From JBEIUO01 sp964549785 (GTDB taxonomy: Bacteria > Planctomycetota > Phycisphaerae > Phycisphaerales > UBA1924): a DNA stretch of 62,074 nucleotides. The translations under genes and the position numbers were made by a program. The notes under the pieces were generated by a model, which did no database searches, was not told where the DNA came from, and was given only the letters and a program-made list of their open reading frames with translations. The DNA lies in the NCBI GenBank assembly GCA_964549785.1, contig CAZJXA010000001.1:1-62074 (forward strand), in the 5' to 3' direction. This document shows positions 1 to 8,683 of this stretch, one piece after another (positions within the stretch are counted from its first letter, which is position 1; each line of letters starts with the position of its first letter).

Positions 1-109
1 TGGGGGGAGGGGGGCGGGTGACGGGCCGCACTCGTACAGTCGCCTTTGGCGGCGGACACGGGCTTTTCCGGTGGCGCTGCGGTGCCGTTCTTTGGATGGA
101 GATTTTCAG

Positions 110-1237
110 GTGCTTCGAACCCCGCTTTACGACTGGCATGTGCAGCACAAGGGACAGATGGTGGACTTTGCCGGGTGGGAGATGCCGATCCGCTATCGCG
201 GCATTCAGGAAGAGCACGCGCAGGTGCGGAACAGCGGCGGGCTCTTTGATGTGTCCCACATGGGGCGGGTGAAGTTCACGGGGCGGCACGCCCGGAAGTT
301 GCTGGAACGGCTCTGCTCCCGCAAGATTCACGACATGCAGGCGGGGCAGTGCCGGTATTCACTGGTGTGCAACGAGCGGGGCGGGGTGCACGATGACGTG
401 ATCGTGTACCGGCAGGACGACGACGAATTTCTGGTGGTGGTGAACGCCTCGAACCGGGAAAAGTTGCTGCCGCACTTTGAGAAGGTGCGGGCGGCCGGCG
501 ATTTGTCGGCGAAGATCGACGACCAGACCAGGGACACCGCCATGGTGGCGCTGCAGGGGCCGAAGGTTATCGAAATGATCGGGAAGTTCAGCAAGGAGGT
601 GCCGACGCTGAAGAAGTACCGGTTTACGGTGAAGAACCTCATGATCACGAAACTGATCGTGAGCCGGACGGGCTACACGGGCGAGGACGGCGTGGAGGTG
701 ATCCTGCCGGCGGGGCATGTGAAGTTGGCGATGGGTATGCTGCTTTCGGGCGTGGACATGAACGCGGAGACGGCGGCGATCCGTCCGATCGGGCTGGGGG
801 CGCGCGACACGCTGCGGACCGAGGCGGGGATGCCGTTATACGGGCATGAACTGGGCGAAGATATCAACGCGCTGGCCTGCGGGATCGACTTTGCGATCTC
901 GATGGACAAGGACCAAGGCGACCTGGGCGAGGCGTTTGTCGGCATGGACGCGTTGAAGCGGAGCGTGGCGGAGGGCGGCCCCAAGCGGAAGATGACCGGG
1001 TTCTTCATTGAGGGTCCGCGCTCGGCTCGGCCGGGGATGGTGATCCGCAAGGGGGGCGCGGAAGTCGGCGTGGTGACCAGCGGCTGCCCGTCGCCAACCC
1101 TCGGGCGGAGCATCGCGATGGGTTTTCTGGATGTGCCGTTGATGCCGTCGGGCACGGCGGTTGAGATCGACACCGGCAAGGGCCAGATGCTCGCGGCGGC
1201 GACGACGACCATTCCTTTCTATAAAGCTGCCAAGTGA
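110..1237 (+). CDS. gcvT: Aminomethyltransferase, glycine cleavage T protein
   Basis: This is the T protein of the glycine cleavage system. It takes the aminomethyl group from lipoylated H protein and makes methylene-tetrahydrofolate plus ammonia in the cytoplasm. The product is about 375 aa, close to the usual 360-375 aa. The N terminus (LRTPLYDWHVQHKG, then DFAGWEMPIRY) is the family signature. The GGVHDDVIVY motif carries D96, equivalent to the essential Asp near residue 101 in the E. coli enzyme. SRTGYTGEDG and ARDTLRTEAGMPLYGHEL follow in the expected order, then a C-terminal barrel. I chose the GTG at 110 because family homology begins there and GGATGGAGA lies just upstream; an in-frame ATG at 71 is possible. 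No gcvH or gcvP lies in the window. The stop overlaps the next start as GTGA. Confidence 0.95.
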   Translation: MLRTPLYDWHVQHKGQMVDFAGWEMPIRYRGIQEEHAQVRNSGGLFDVSHMGRVKFTGRHARKLLERLCSRKIHDMQAGQCRYSLVCNERGGVHDDVIVYRQDDDEFLVVVNASNREKLLPHFEKVRAAGDLSAKIDDQTRDTAMVALQGPKVIEMIGKFSKEVPTLKKYRFTVKNLMITKLIVSRTGYTGEDGVEVILPAGHVKLAMGMLLSGVDMNAETAAIRPIGLGARDTLRTEAGMPLYGHELGEDINALACGIDFAISMDKDQGDLGEAFVGMDALKRSVAEGGPKRKMTGFFIEGPRSARPGMVIRKGGAEVGVVTSGCPSPTLGRSIAMGFLDVPLMPSGTAVEIDTGKGQMLAAATTTIPFYKAAK

Positions 1238-1977
1238 GGCGAGCCACGGCGTTGGAAGTGGGCACCGGTGCATCGCGGGTTGAGGAGGAGCGTCGGCACG
1301 ACGTCCGCATGGACTGGGCGAATCTGCTCTTTATCCATTGGCGGGTTGATGCAACGCTAATGCGGACGATTGTGCCCGAGCCGCTGGAGATCGATACCTT
1401 CGATGGCTCGGCCTGGGTCGGTTTGGTGCCGTTCCGGATGGAGCGGTGTTCGTTTCGGGGCGTGCCGCGATTGCCCGGGCTTTCGGATTTTTATGAATGC
1501 AATGTCCGGACGTATGCGCGGCACAAAGGCAAGGGCGGGGTGTGGTTTTTCAGCCTCGATGCGGAGACGCTGCTGCCGGTACTGGGCGGGCGGTGGAAGT
1601 GGAATCTGAATTATGTCTTCAGCCGCTTTGCGGTGAAGCGGGAGGAGGGAATCACGGATTACCGTTTGACCCGGCGGCCCGGGCCGTGGGCGGCGGGGGC
1701 GACGCACGTTCGTTGGCGCGTCGGGGACCCGCAGCCTCCGACGCGGGCTGGCTCACTCGAACATTTCCTGACGGAGCGGTATTGGTTATTCAGCCGCAAG
1801 GGCGGGCGGATTGTGGCGGGGGAGGTGTTTCACGCTCCCTGGAACCTGCGCTCGGCTGAGTTGCTGCACATGGAGGATTCGTTGATCGCCGCGGCGGGGG
1901 TGAGGGTTGTGGGAGACCCGGTGGTGTTCGCGAGCGAGCAGCGGGCGGTGAAGGGGTTCGGATTGCAGGTGGTGTGA
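1234..1977 (+). CDS. DUF2071 (YqjF-like) family protein
   Basis: This belongs to the DUF2071/YqjF family, which shares the acetoacetate decarboxylase-like fold; its reaction is unknown. Visible family features are LLFIHWRVD near the N terminus, VPEPLEIDTFDGSAWVGLVPFRM, the SDFYECNVRTYAR block and a C-terminal ERYWLFSRK segment. Length of about 247 aa is usual. The start is uncertain. The GTG at 1234 overlaps the gcvT stop as GTGA, which suggests translational coupling; an in-frame ATG at 1309 gives a 222-aa protein beginning MDWANLLF, and GGAGGAG lies about 20 nt before it. The tight overlap suggests cotranscription with gcvT but does not by itself show a shared function. Confidence 0.85.
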   Translation: MRRATALEVGTGASRVEEERRHDVRMDWANLLFIHWRVDATLMRTIVPEPLEIDTFDGSAWVGLVPFRMERCSFRGVPRLPGLSDFYECNVRTYARHKGKGGVWFFSLDAETLLPVLGGRWKWNLNYVFSRFAVKREEGITDYRLTRRPGPWAAGATHVRWRVGDPQPPTRAGSLEHFLTERYWLFSRKGGRIVAGEVFHAPWNLRSAELLHMEDSLIAAAGVRVVGDPVVFASEQRAVKGFGLQVV

Positions 1978-2205
1978 TGGCGGGCTGGTTCCGCCGCCCA
2001 GCCGGGACCGGAGGACAACCCCTTCCCTCGGAGCAGCGTTCCCGCGCGAGCGGCGCTGACCGAACCAGCGCGCGTCGATTGGCAATGACTGCCCCGGAAC
2101 GCCGCGAGACACCCGCCGTCAAGTTTCGGCGTTCGCAAGGCCTCTCTTACGTTCACAGGCATGGTCCTGCTCCGATCGCAAAAAATGGGGCCGCTCGTCG
2201 CCATC

Positions 2206-2778
2206 CTATCGGTTCGGCGGCGTCCAAACGGGCTGGTGCGGGGTCCATGGCGAGCCGTCGTCGAGCGTGACGCCGTCGATCATCTCGGTGAAGGAGGGTT
2301 CGGAGACGAACGTGTGGTGAAGGCTGCGGTACACGACGCGACCGCCCGAGCCGTCGGTCGCGGAGGGGTCTTCGTACAGGAGGATGGCGGTCTCGGGGCT
2401 GCCGCGGGTGTGGCCCGGAACGTAGTGGAACCACGCAGCGGGAGCCGAGGGGTGGGGCGATTGCAGCGATGTCGCGTCCGGCAGGTAGGGGGCGAGACGG
2501 GATGGGAGATCCGCACCCATTTCGGGGTAGGCGTCGGAGTTATCCGCCGCGTACGCCTTGAGGGCGGTGCCGATCAGTACGAGCCGCGCGGCGGTCGCGG
2601 TGCGTTGGGCTGAGACGCGCGTCTGGGCCAACGCCGGGACCAGGAGGCCGAAGGTGATGCCGCCGCAAACGACCGCGATCGCGAAGATGCCTACGGCGGC
2701 CCCAATGAGAATGGTGGTGAGGCCGACGCCGAACAACGTGCGTTTGGAGGGAGAAACCGGCGGGGGCGGTGTGTGCAT
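2206..2778 (-). CDS. Membrane-anchored hypothetical protein, pseudopilin-like
   Basis: I do not recognise a named family. The protein is about 190 aa. A short Pro-rich cytoplasmic start (MHTPPPPVSP) is followed by one long hydrophobic segment at about residues 17-42, then a soluble domain. The stretch after the membrane segment (ARLVLIGTALKAYAADNSDAYPE) resembles the helix after the TM in planctomycete type II secretion pseudopilin proteins, where a line of small residues leads to a DNxxAYP motif. However, there is no prepilin peptidase site (GFTLIE). The ATG at 2778 has GGAGA about 8 nt upstream. It is probably an envelope protein exposed outside the cytoplasmic membrane. Confidence 0.6.
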   Translation of the reverse strand: MHTPPPPVSPSKRTLFGVGLTTILIGAAVGIFAIAVVCGGITFGLLVPALAQTRVSAQRTATAARLVLIGTALKAYAADNSDAYPEMGADLPSRLAPYLPDATSLQSPHPSAPAAWFHYVPGHTRGSPETAILLYEDPSATDGSGGRVVYRSLHHTFVSEPSFTEMIDGVTLDDGSPWTPHQPVWTPPNR

Positions 2779-2852
2779 GAAAAAAATCTCCGAGAGCGGG
2801 GGTCGGTCGCCCTCGGAGATTATGAACAGGTCGGTACAAGCGTGCTGCGGAA

Positions 2853-3017
2853 TCAGAAGCCGCGGGGAATAATTCCCATCAGCACGAGAACGAGAATGAT
2901 CACGAGAACCAAGCCGAGACCGCCGGTGGGCGCGTATCCCCAGTTCTTGCTGTGTCCCCAACGCGGGAGGGCACCGATCAACAGAAGGACGACAACGATC
3001 AAGAGAATGAGGCCCAC
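2853..3017 (-). CDS. DUF3309 family small hydrophobic protein
   Basis: A 54-aa protein made almost entirely of two membrane helices. It matches the DUF3309 pattern: GLILLIVVVLLLIGALPRWG, then a short loop with NWGYAPTGGLG, then a second Leu/Val/Ile helix ending in GIIPRGF. The function of this family is unknown, and its members are usually about 50 aa. The start is the GTG at 3017, with a near-perfect AAAGGAG six bases upstream; longer readings upstream look non-coding. It sits 74 nt upstream of the pseudopilin-like gene on the same strand, so the two may share a transcript. Confidence 0.8.
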   Translation of the reverse strand: MGLILLIVVVLLLIGALPRWGHSKNWGYAPTGGLGLVLVIILVLVLMGIIPRGF

Positions 3018-3341
3018 AGAATGCTCCTTTGGAGGCGAGCGATGCGGGTGGGGAAAGCCGACGTGGCTCTTTCGTTCCTCAAACCCCGCATTTCGGCTGC
3101 TCGCCATTTCCAGCCTGTGGATTCGAGATGAAGAAGGTATGAATCGAAGATCGTGTTTACCGTGATTGTCGCTCATGGAAACGAATCCAACGGAGAGCAA
3201 CCGGTCTCTGCGGTCCCTTTATTCCCCGACGCCTTTCAAGTGAAATCGCTCCGGCGGTGGCGAGCGGGCCCCGCTTCCTTCCCTTTCACCCGGGCTGAGC
3301 CCGCCTTATGCTCGGCGGCCGAATAGTCAACGGAGGCCCTT
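3018..3341. other. Intergenic stretch, divergent promoter region
   Basis: About 320 bases lie between the divergently oriented DUF3309 gene and the SDR gene. The reading frames are open but unlike any protein I recognise. Promoters for both neighbours should lie here, but I see no clear -35/-10 pair. Confidence 0.4.
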
Positions 3342-4249
3342 ATGTCCGGAAAACTCGAAGGCAAGATCGCGCTCATCACGGGCGGCAACAGCGGAATCGG
3401 TTTGGCAACGGCGCAGCGTTTCGTCGCGGAAGGCGCGTACGTGTTCATCACGGGTCGGCGGCAGGCTGAACTTGGTGCGGCGGTGAAGCTGATCGGCCCG
3501 AACGCGTTTGGCGTTCAGGGGGACGTTTCGAACCTGGCCGACCTGGATCGTCTGTACGCCACGATCAAGGAGCGGAAGGGTCGCCTGGACGTGCTCTTCG
3601 CAAACGCCGGGGCGGCGGCCTTCGCGAAACTGGGAGAAATCACGGAAGCCCATTACGATCAATGGTTCGGGGTGAACGTGAAGGGCTTGCTCTTCACGGT
3701 TCAGAAAGCGCTGCCGCTGATGCCGGACGGGGCGTCGATCATCCTCAACGCCTCGATTGTTTCCATCAAGGGGATGGAGGCGTTCAGCGTGTACAGCGCG
3801 ACGAAGGCGGCGGTGCGATCGTTTGCGCGGACGTGGACGACGGATCTCAAGGATCGCAAGATCCGGGTCAATGCGCTGAGTCCGGGTCCGATCGCGAGAC
3901 CGGCCGTGGATGCGCTGGCGGGCGGTGTGGAAGCCGGGATGCAGTTCAAGGCGAACATGGCCTCGGCGGTGCCGCTCGGGCGNNNNNNNNNNNNNNNNNN
4001 NNNNNNNNNNNNNNNNNNNNNNNNNNNNNNNNNNNNNNNNNNNNNNNNNNNNNNNNNNNNNNNNNNNNNNNNNNNNNNNNNNTGGAAGCCGGGATGCAGT
4101 TCAAGGCGAACATGGCCTCGGCGGTGCCGCTCGGGCGTGTGGGTGATCCGGACGAGATCGCGAAGGTTGCGGTGTTTCTGGCGTCGGACGACAGCAGTTT
4201 TGTCACCGGAATCGAATTGTTCGTCGATGGGGGGATGGCGCAGGTGTGA
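3342..4249 (+). CDS. SDR family oxidoreductase, interrupted by an assembly gap
   Basis: A classical short-chain dehydrogenase/reductase using NAD(P)H; the substrate is unknown. The cofactor motif GGNSGIG lies near residues 14-20, NAG near 88-90, the catalytic Ser in NASIVS and YSATK for Tyr/Lys, and the C terminus ends with the usual FVDGGMAQV. As written, the gene contains 100 Ns at 3983-4082 and the frame breaks. The 55 bases before the gap are repeated exactly after it. Joining 3342-3982 to 4138-4249 restores an uninterrupted 250-aa protein, the normal SDR length. The break is therefore artificial and the gene is intact. The ATG at 3342 has GGAG nearby upstream. Confidence 0.9.
3983..4082. 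other. Assembly gap of 100 Ns flanked by a 55-bp duplication
   Basis: A run of exactly 100 Ns. Bases 3928-3982 are identical to 4083-4137 (55 bp). This is what a scaffolder leaves when two contigs overlap by one k-mer but are joined with a fixed-size gap. The true sequence probably has no gap and only one copy of the 55 bp. Confidence 0.97.
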
Positions 4250-4331
4250 GCGTGGAGTATGCGGACCGCGTTTTGGCGGTCGATGGACGGGTTGGCCCGC
4301 AGGCGGACCGCGGAATCCGCGGATTCGCGGG

Positions 4332-4820
4332 TTAGGCGACTCGGGAGTAGGTGGAGGTCATGAACCTGGTCCACGCGCCGTCGTCGCCTTGGGTCTGGGA
4401 CCAGAGCAGGCGGCGGCTGGCGGATTCGATCTGGATGACGTCCTGGTAGGTGGCGAGTTTGGTGGGGTCGGCGAAACTCGGACCGGTTGTATAAAGCGGG
4501 AGCACCTTCCGAGCAGGATCGAGTTCGCCTTCATACACGAACAGATTGGCCATCACCGAGCCGATCCACGTTCCGACGAACTTGTTTTTGGCGGGGTCGA
4601 AGCCCAGAGTCATGCGGGATTCCATCAGGCCGCCGCCGGGCATTTCGCCCTTGCCTTCGGCGATGATCCAAAGGTCGCCCAGAGACCGGATGGATTCAAT
4701 GCCGGAGAGTTTGGACGCGGGCTGATCCGGCCCCATCACACATTCGGCGTCGAAGGTCCAATCGCCGACGAGTTGGCGGAGCCAGTGATGCTGAGGTTCG
4801 GGGGCGGTGTTGCAAGACAT
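4332..4820 (-). CDS. DUF1579 family protein
   Basis: A 162-aa cytoplasmic protein of the DUF1579 family (function unknown, predicted lipocalin-like beta-barrel). Family features are HHWLRQLVGDWTFDAEC near the N terminus, then LGDLWIIAEGKG, then MTLGFDPAKNKFVGTWIGS, then YEGELDPARKVLPLY. The start is the ATG at 4820 with AGGAAA about 9 nt upstream. It converges with the SDR gene, and about 80 nt separate the two stops. The upstream side faces the promoter region of the EF-G-like gene. Confidence 0.85.
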   Translation of the reverse strand: MSCNTAPEPQHHWLRQLVGDWTFDAECVMGPDQPASKLSGIESIRSLGDLWIIAEGKGEMPGGGLMESRMTLGFDPAKNKFVGTWIGSVMANLFVYEGELDPARKVLPLYTTGPSFADPTKLATYQDVIQIESASRRLLWSQTQGDDGAWTRFMTSTYSRVA

Positions 4821-4982
4821 GGGGAGTTTCCTGGGGGGGAAGCGAGCGAAAATTGAAAACATGGTACCCGACGCAGGCCGGGGAGAGCGGGGAGAAGGGC
4901 TAGGAGAGACCGGCGTGTCTAAAAGGGGGAGTGACAGGTTGACTGTCCCGGCGGAAGTCTTTTGGGGGTCATTTCCGCCCAC

Positions 4983-5012
4983 TTGTGCCCACCTTGACAT
5001 TTGCTTTACAAT
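4983..5012 (+). promoter_or_regulatory. Candidate promoter of the EF-G-like gene
   Basis: TTGTGC at 4983-4988 and TACAAT at 5007-5012 are separated by 18 bases and lie about 35 nt before the SD of the EF-G-like gene. A TTGACA also occurs inside the spacer but is too close to the -10 to serve it. This is pattern-based only. Confidence 0.35.
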
Positions 5013-5048
5013 GGCGCGAGCACACCCCACCTTTTAGGAGGCCTCGCC

Positions 5049-7127
5049 ATGCCCAATCGATCGCCCGCTGATATCCGCAACATTGTTTTGGCGGGGGCCG
5101 GATCGTCCGGAAAGACCACGCTGGCGGAGCGGTTGCTCTTCGCGACGGGCACCATCAAGCGGATGGGTTCGGTCGCAGAGGGGAACACGGTGAGCGACTT
5201 CACGGAGGAGGAGCGGCTGCACAAGCACAGCCTTCAGCCGAGTTTGGTTCACTTTGAGTTCGAGGGCCACCTCGTCAACCTTATCGACACGCCCGGCCTG
5301 TCGGATTTTCTTGGGCACGCGGTCGCGTGCTTCCCCGCGGTCGAGACGGTGGCGGTGGTCGTCGACGGGTTAAAGGGCCCGGACAGCGTGACCCGGCGGC
5401 TGATGGTGATCGCCGCGGAACGCAAGATACCTCGGATGTTGATCGTCAACAAGATCGACGAGCCCAACGTTGACCTGGAGTCGTTGGTGGAGCAACTTCG
5501 CGAGGCCTTCGGCAACGAGTGCCTGCCTATCAACCTGCCCACGGCGGGCGGGGCCCGGGTGATCAATGTCTTCGAGCACGCGGGCGACGATGAGCTTGGC
5601 GACGGAGCGGATTTTTCATCGGTGCACGAGGCTCACAAGAAGATCGTCGAGCAGGTGATCGAGGTGGACGACGACCTGACAATGCAGTACCTGGAGGAGG
5701 GCGACGGAAAGTTCGATCGGGAAAAACTGCACGCGGCGTTCGAGAAGTGCCTGGAGAGCGCGCACCTCGTGCCGATCTGCTTCTGCTCGGCGAAAACCGG
5801 GGCGGGGATCGACGACCTGCTGCATATTTTCGCGAGCCTCTGCCCCTCGCCCGTCGAGGTGAATCCGCCGGAGTTCGCGCGGCGGGACTCCGAGGATGGG
5901 GAGGAGCAGGAGTGGCACGCCACGCCCGACGCGGGAGGAAAACTCCTGGCCCACGTCTTCAAGATCACCACTGATCCGTTCGTCGGGAAACTCGGCATTT
6001 TTCGGGTGCACCAGGGGACGCTGAAGGCGAAGACGGAACTGTACATCGACGATCACAAGAAGCCGGTGCGGATCGGGCACGTTCACATCTTGCAAGGCAA
6101 GGACCACGTCGAGGTTCAGGAGATCGGCCCGGGCGGCATCGGCGCGATCGCGAAAGTCGACGAGGTCAAGTTCAACGGGGTGCTGCACGACACCCACGAC
6201 CTGGATTCCGTGCGTCTGGTTCCGCTGCCGTTGCCCCGCCCCATGTTCGGGCTGGCGATCGAACTCAAGAACCATGCCGACGAGGCGAAGTTTTCCAACG
6301 CCGTACACAAACTCATGGCCGAAGACCCCTGCCTCCTGGTCGAGCGTATCTCGGCGACGAACCAGACGGTGATGCGTGGCCTGGGTGAACTGCACCTGCG
6401 GATCGTGCTCGAAAAACTGAAACATCAGTACGCCATCGAGCTGACCACCACGCCGCCGAAAGTCGCTTACAAAGAGGCGATCACGACCAAGGCGGAGGGG
6501 CACCACCGGCACCGCAAGCAGACCGGCGGCTCGGGCCAGTTCGGCGAGGTGTATTTGCGGATCGAGCCGCTGCCCGATGACCATCCGACCGGCTTCGAGT
6601 TTGCCTCGGAGGTGGTGGGCGGGACCGTGCCACGGCAATATTGGCCGGCGATCGAAAAAGGGGTGCGGATGGCGTTGGGTGAGGGCGCGATCGCGGGGTA
6701 CCCGATCACCGGGGTGCGGGTGGCGGTGTATGACGGCAAGTACCACGACGTTGACAGCAAGGAGATCGCGTTCATCACGGCGGGGAAAAAGGCCTTTATC
6801 GACGCGGTGAGCAAGGCCCGACCGGTGCTGATGGAGCCGTATGTCACGCTCGAGATCACGGCTCCCAACCGCTGCATGGGGGACATCGCGGGCCACCTTT
6901 CCACCAAGCGCGGCCGGGTGCAGAACTCTGACCTTGTGGGGGCCGACACCTGCGTGGTCCGGGCCAGCGCGCCGCTGGGCGAACTCCAGAATTACGCGAA
7001 TGAACTCAAGAGCATGACGGGCGGTGCGGGAACCTATTCGATCGAGTACAGTCACGACGAACGGACCCCGATCAACATCCAGCAGAACGTGATCGCCGCC
7101 TATAAACCCAAAGTTGAGGCGGAGTAG
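5049..7127 (+). CDS. Elongation factor G-like GTPase
   Basis: A 692-aa translational GTPase of the EF-G family, acting on the ribosome or a related substrate. G-domain motifs are G1 GAGSSGKTT (residues 16-24), G3 DTPG (80-83) and G4 NKID (134-137). Domain IV carries the GGSGQFGEVYLRIEPL signature, and the C terminus has the usual domain V. The switch I/G2 region lacks the canonical RGITI element and instead reads EERLHKHSLQPS, which is typical of secondary EF-G-like proteins rather than the main FusA. The ATG at 5049 has AGGAGG about 8 nt upstream. No rps12/rps7/tuf cluster is nearby, consistent with a stand-alone paralog. Whether it has translocase activity cannot be read from the sequence. 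Confidence 0.9.
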   Translation: MPNRSPADIRNIVLAGAGSSGKTTLAERLLFATGTIKRMGSVAEGNTVSDFTEEERLHKHSLQPSLVHFEFEGHLVNLIDTPGLSDFLGHAVACFPAVETVAVVVDGLKGPDSVTRRLMVIAAERKIPRMLIVNKIDEPNVDLESLVEQLREAFGNECLPINLPTAGGARVINVFEHAGDDELGDGADFSSVHEAHKKIVEQVIEVDDDLTMQYLEEGDGKFDREKLHAAFEKCLESAHLVPICFCSAKTGAGIDDLLHIFASLCPSPVEVNPPEFARRDSEDGEEQEWHATPDAGGKLLAHVFKITTDPFVGKLGIFRVHQGTLKAKTELYIDDHKKPVRIGHVHILQGKDHVEVQEIGPGGIGAIAKVDEVKFNGVLHDTHDLDSVRLVPLPLPRPMFGLAIELKNHADEAKFSNAVHKLMAEDPCLLVERISATNQTVMRGLGELHLRIVLEKLKHQYAIELTTTPPKVAYKEAITTKAEGHHRHRKQTGGSGQFGEVYLRIEPLPDDHPTGFEFASEVVGGTVPRQYWPAIEKGVRMALGEGAIAGYPITGVRVAVYDGKYHDVDSKEIAFITAGKKAFIDAVSKARPVLMEPYVTLEITAPNRCMGDIAGHLSTKRGRVQNSDLVGADTCVVRASAPLGELQNYANELKSMTGGAGTYSIEYSHDERTPINIQQNVIAAYKPKVEAE

Positions 7128-7219
7128 GCGGGCAATGATCACGTGTCGGAAAAGTATCTGTCGTTCGATTGACCGCGAATTGCGACCGCCCGAGCACTCT
7201 TACCCCCCGGAATCAACCC

Positions 7220-8152
7220 ATGGCCGCCCCCAGCAGAGTCGGTTCGATGATCGTCGTGATTTTCTGCCTCGCGGCCCTTGGCGCCGCGCTGTTTTACCAG
7301 ATCAATAAACTTTCGACGGACGCCGGCGGCACCCCGGCGGCGAGTTCCGTGCGCCCTTCGTCGTCGTTGCATGACGCCGCCGGGTCGGGCGATCTCACGG
7401 TCATCAACGCCGCCATCACGTCCAAGGTGGACCTGGATGCCCCGCTGACAGGGGTTTCGGGCCGCAACGGACAGACCCCCTTGATGCTGGCCGCGACATC
7501 GGGCAAGGCGGATGTGGTGGGAGCGCTCGTGGGCGGCGGGGCGAAGGTCAATGCCCGGGCGGCGGACGGGAAGACACCCCTCATGCTGGCCGCGGGGTGG
7601 GCCGATGCCGGGGTGGTGCGGGCCTTGCTTGACGCCTCGGCCCGCGTCGATGAGCGGGACGAAAACCGCTGGACCGCCCTGATGATGGCGGCCGCCCGCG
7701 GCAGCGCGGAGAGTGTGAAAACGTTGCTCGACGCGGGGGCGGACGTTGGGGCGCGGAACAAGTGGCAGCAAACGGCCCTGATGATCGCCGCTCAGAGCGG
7801 GTCGTCCGAGAAGGTGACGATGCTTCTCTCGGCCGGGGCCAACGTGAACGACCAGGATCAATCGGGGGCAACGGCCCTCGCGTTATTGGCCGCTTCCGAG
7901 GACGCCAACGCCGACGGCTTCGAGTCCCTTATCGGTGCGAGGGCGGATGTGAACGCCGCGGACATGGACGGGCTGACGCCGCTGATGCGGGCCGCCGACA
8001 AGGGCGATGCCCAGCGCGTCATTGCGCTCCTGAATGCGGGCGGGCAGTCGGGACTGCGAGACCGACAGGGCCGTTCTGCGGCGGATTGGGCGACCGCCCG
8101 TGACGATGAAAAGGGACGCGAGATCGCCGGGCTGCTTGCGGATGCCAAGTGA
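7220..8152 (+). CDS. Membrane-anchored ankyrin repeat protein
   Basis: A 310-aa protein with one N-terminal transmembrane segment (about residues 8-26, VGSMIVVIFCLAALGAALFY). It is followed by about seven ankyrin repeats covering residues 55 to 305. The repeats show the usual TPLMLAA and VVxALLxAGAxV patterns, for example GKTPLMLAAGWADAGVVRALL. Ankyrin repeats bind other proteins, so this is probably a scaffold held at the membrane, with the repeats outside the cytoplasm if the anchor acts as a signal anchor. I preferred the ATG at 7220 over an upstream TTG at 7169 because the protein then starts directly before the membrane segment. Confidence 0.85.
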   Translation: MAAPSRVGSMIVVIFCLAALGAALFYQINKLSTDAGGTPAASSVRPSSSLHDAAGSGDLTVINAAITSKVDLDAPLTGVSGRNGQTPLMLAATSGKADVVGALVGGGAKVNARAADGKTPLMLAAGWADAGVVRALLDASARVDERDENRWTALMMAAARGSAESVKTLLDAGADVGARNKWQQTALMIAAQSGSSEKVTMLLSAGANVNDQDQSGATALALLAASEDANADGFESLIGARADVNAADMDGLTPLMRAADKGDAQRVIALLNAGGQSGLRDRQGRSAADWATARDDEKGREIAGLLADAK

Positions 8153-8280
8153 CGCTGGCCGGGCCATTCCCGGCAACCGCAGCATCAGCGCAATAAACGC
8201 ACCCGACGCGAGAAGTTTTGTGGCGTGCCACTGCGGAGTGGGTGCTGAACGGGCGGGGATGTGATAGAGTTGAGGTACGC

Positions 8281-8592
8281 ATGGACGCATCATCCGCCAT
8301 CCCGACCGGCTCACCGATGACTCTTCGCTTGGCATCGGTGTATGGCGTGCAACGTCCCGCAGCGGCGGCGAGAGCGGCGGCGGCTCCTGAGCGGGCTTCA
8401 ACCGCGTCGGGGATCCGGAGCTTGATCGGGTCTCGGGTTGCGCAGGGGATGGAGTTTGAGGCGCCCATCACGCCGGGCGTGATGGCGGGCGTGACCACCG
8501 CGGGCTCGTTCCATCTTTATCGCCGTCCTGCGGATCGGAACGCGGCGGCGACGGGGATTGAACTGGGCCGAAGGGTCGATGTTCGCGGGTGA
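8281..8592 (+). CDS. Small hypothetical protein
   Basis: A 103-aa reading frame I do not recognise with confidence. It has an Ala-rich middle and then an ordered-looking tail: LIGSRVAQGMEFEA, SFHLYRRPADRNAAATGIELGRR, ending LDVRG-like as VDVRG. The tail looks like a conserved short domain and not a chance frame, and it contains a PADRNAAAT segment. There is no signal peptide or membrane helix. The ATG at 8281 has TTGAGG about 9 nt upstream. It lies between the ankyrin gene and the S41 protease gene on the same strand. Confidence 0.55.
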   Translation: MDASSAIPTGSPMTLRLASVYGVQRPAAAARAAAAPERASTASGIRSLIGSRVAQGMEFEAPITPGVMAGVTTAGSFHLYRRPADRNAAATGIELGRRVDVRG

Positions 8593-8683
8593 GACATGCC
8601 CTACATCGCGAACCTGCTCCGGCGGTGATCGACCGGCTTCCTATCATGTTTCTGATCGGTAATGGAACCGGAGGAAACTGACC

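Noticed and set aside
1..109. Glycine riboswitch before gcvT
   Set aside because: I searched by eye for the conserved glycine aptamer cores and did not find a matching pair; the left end is also cut by the window.
3928..4137. Real internal gene duplication in the SDR
   Set aside because: The copies are identical over exactly 55 bp and flank a fixed 100-N run; collapse restores the frame.
5616..7142. Minus-strand frame (508 codons) opposite the EF-G-like gene
   Set aside because: It is low in hydrophobic cores and lies wholly opposite a clear GTPase.
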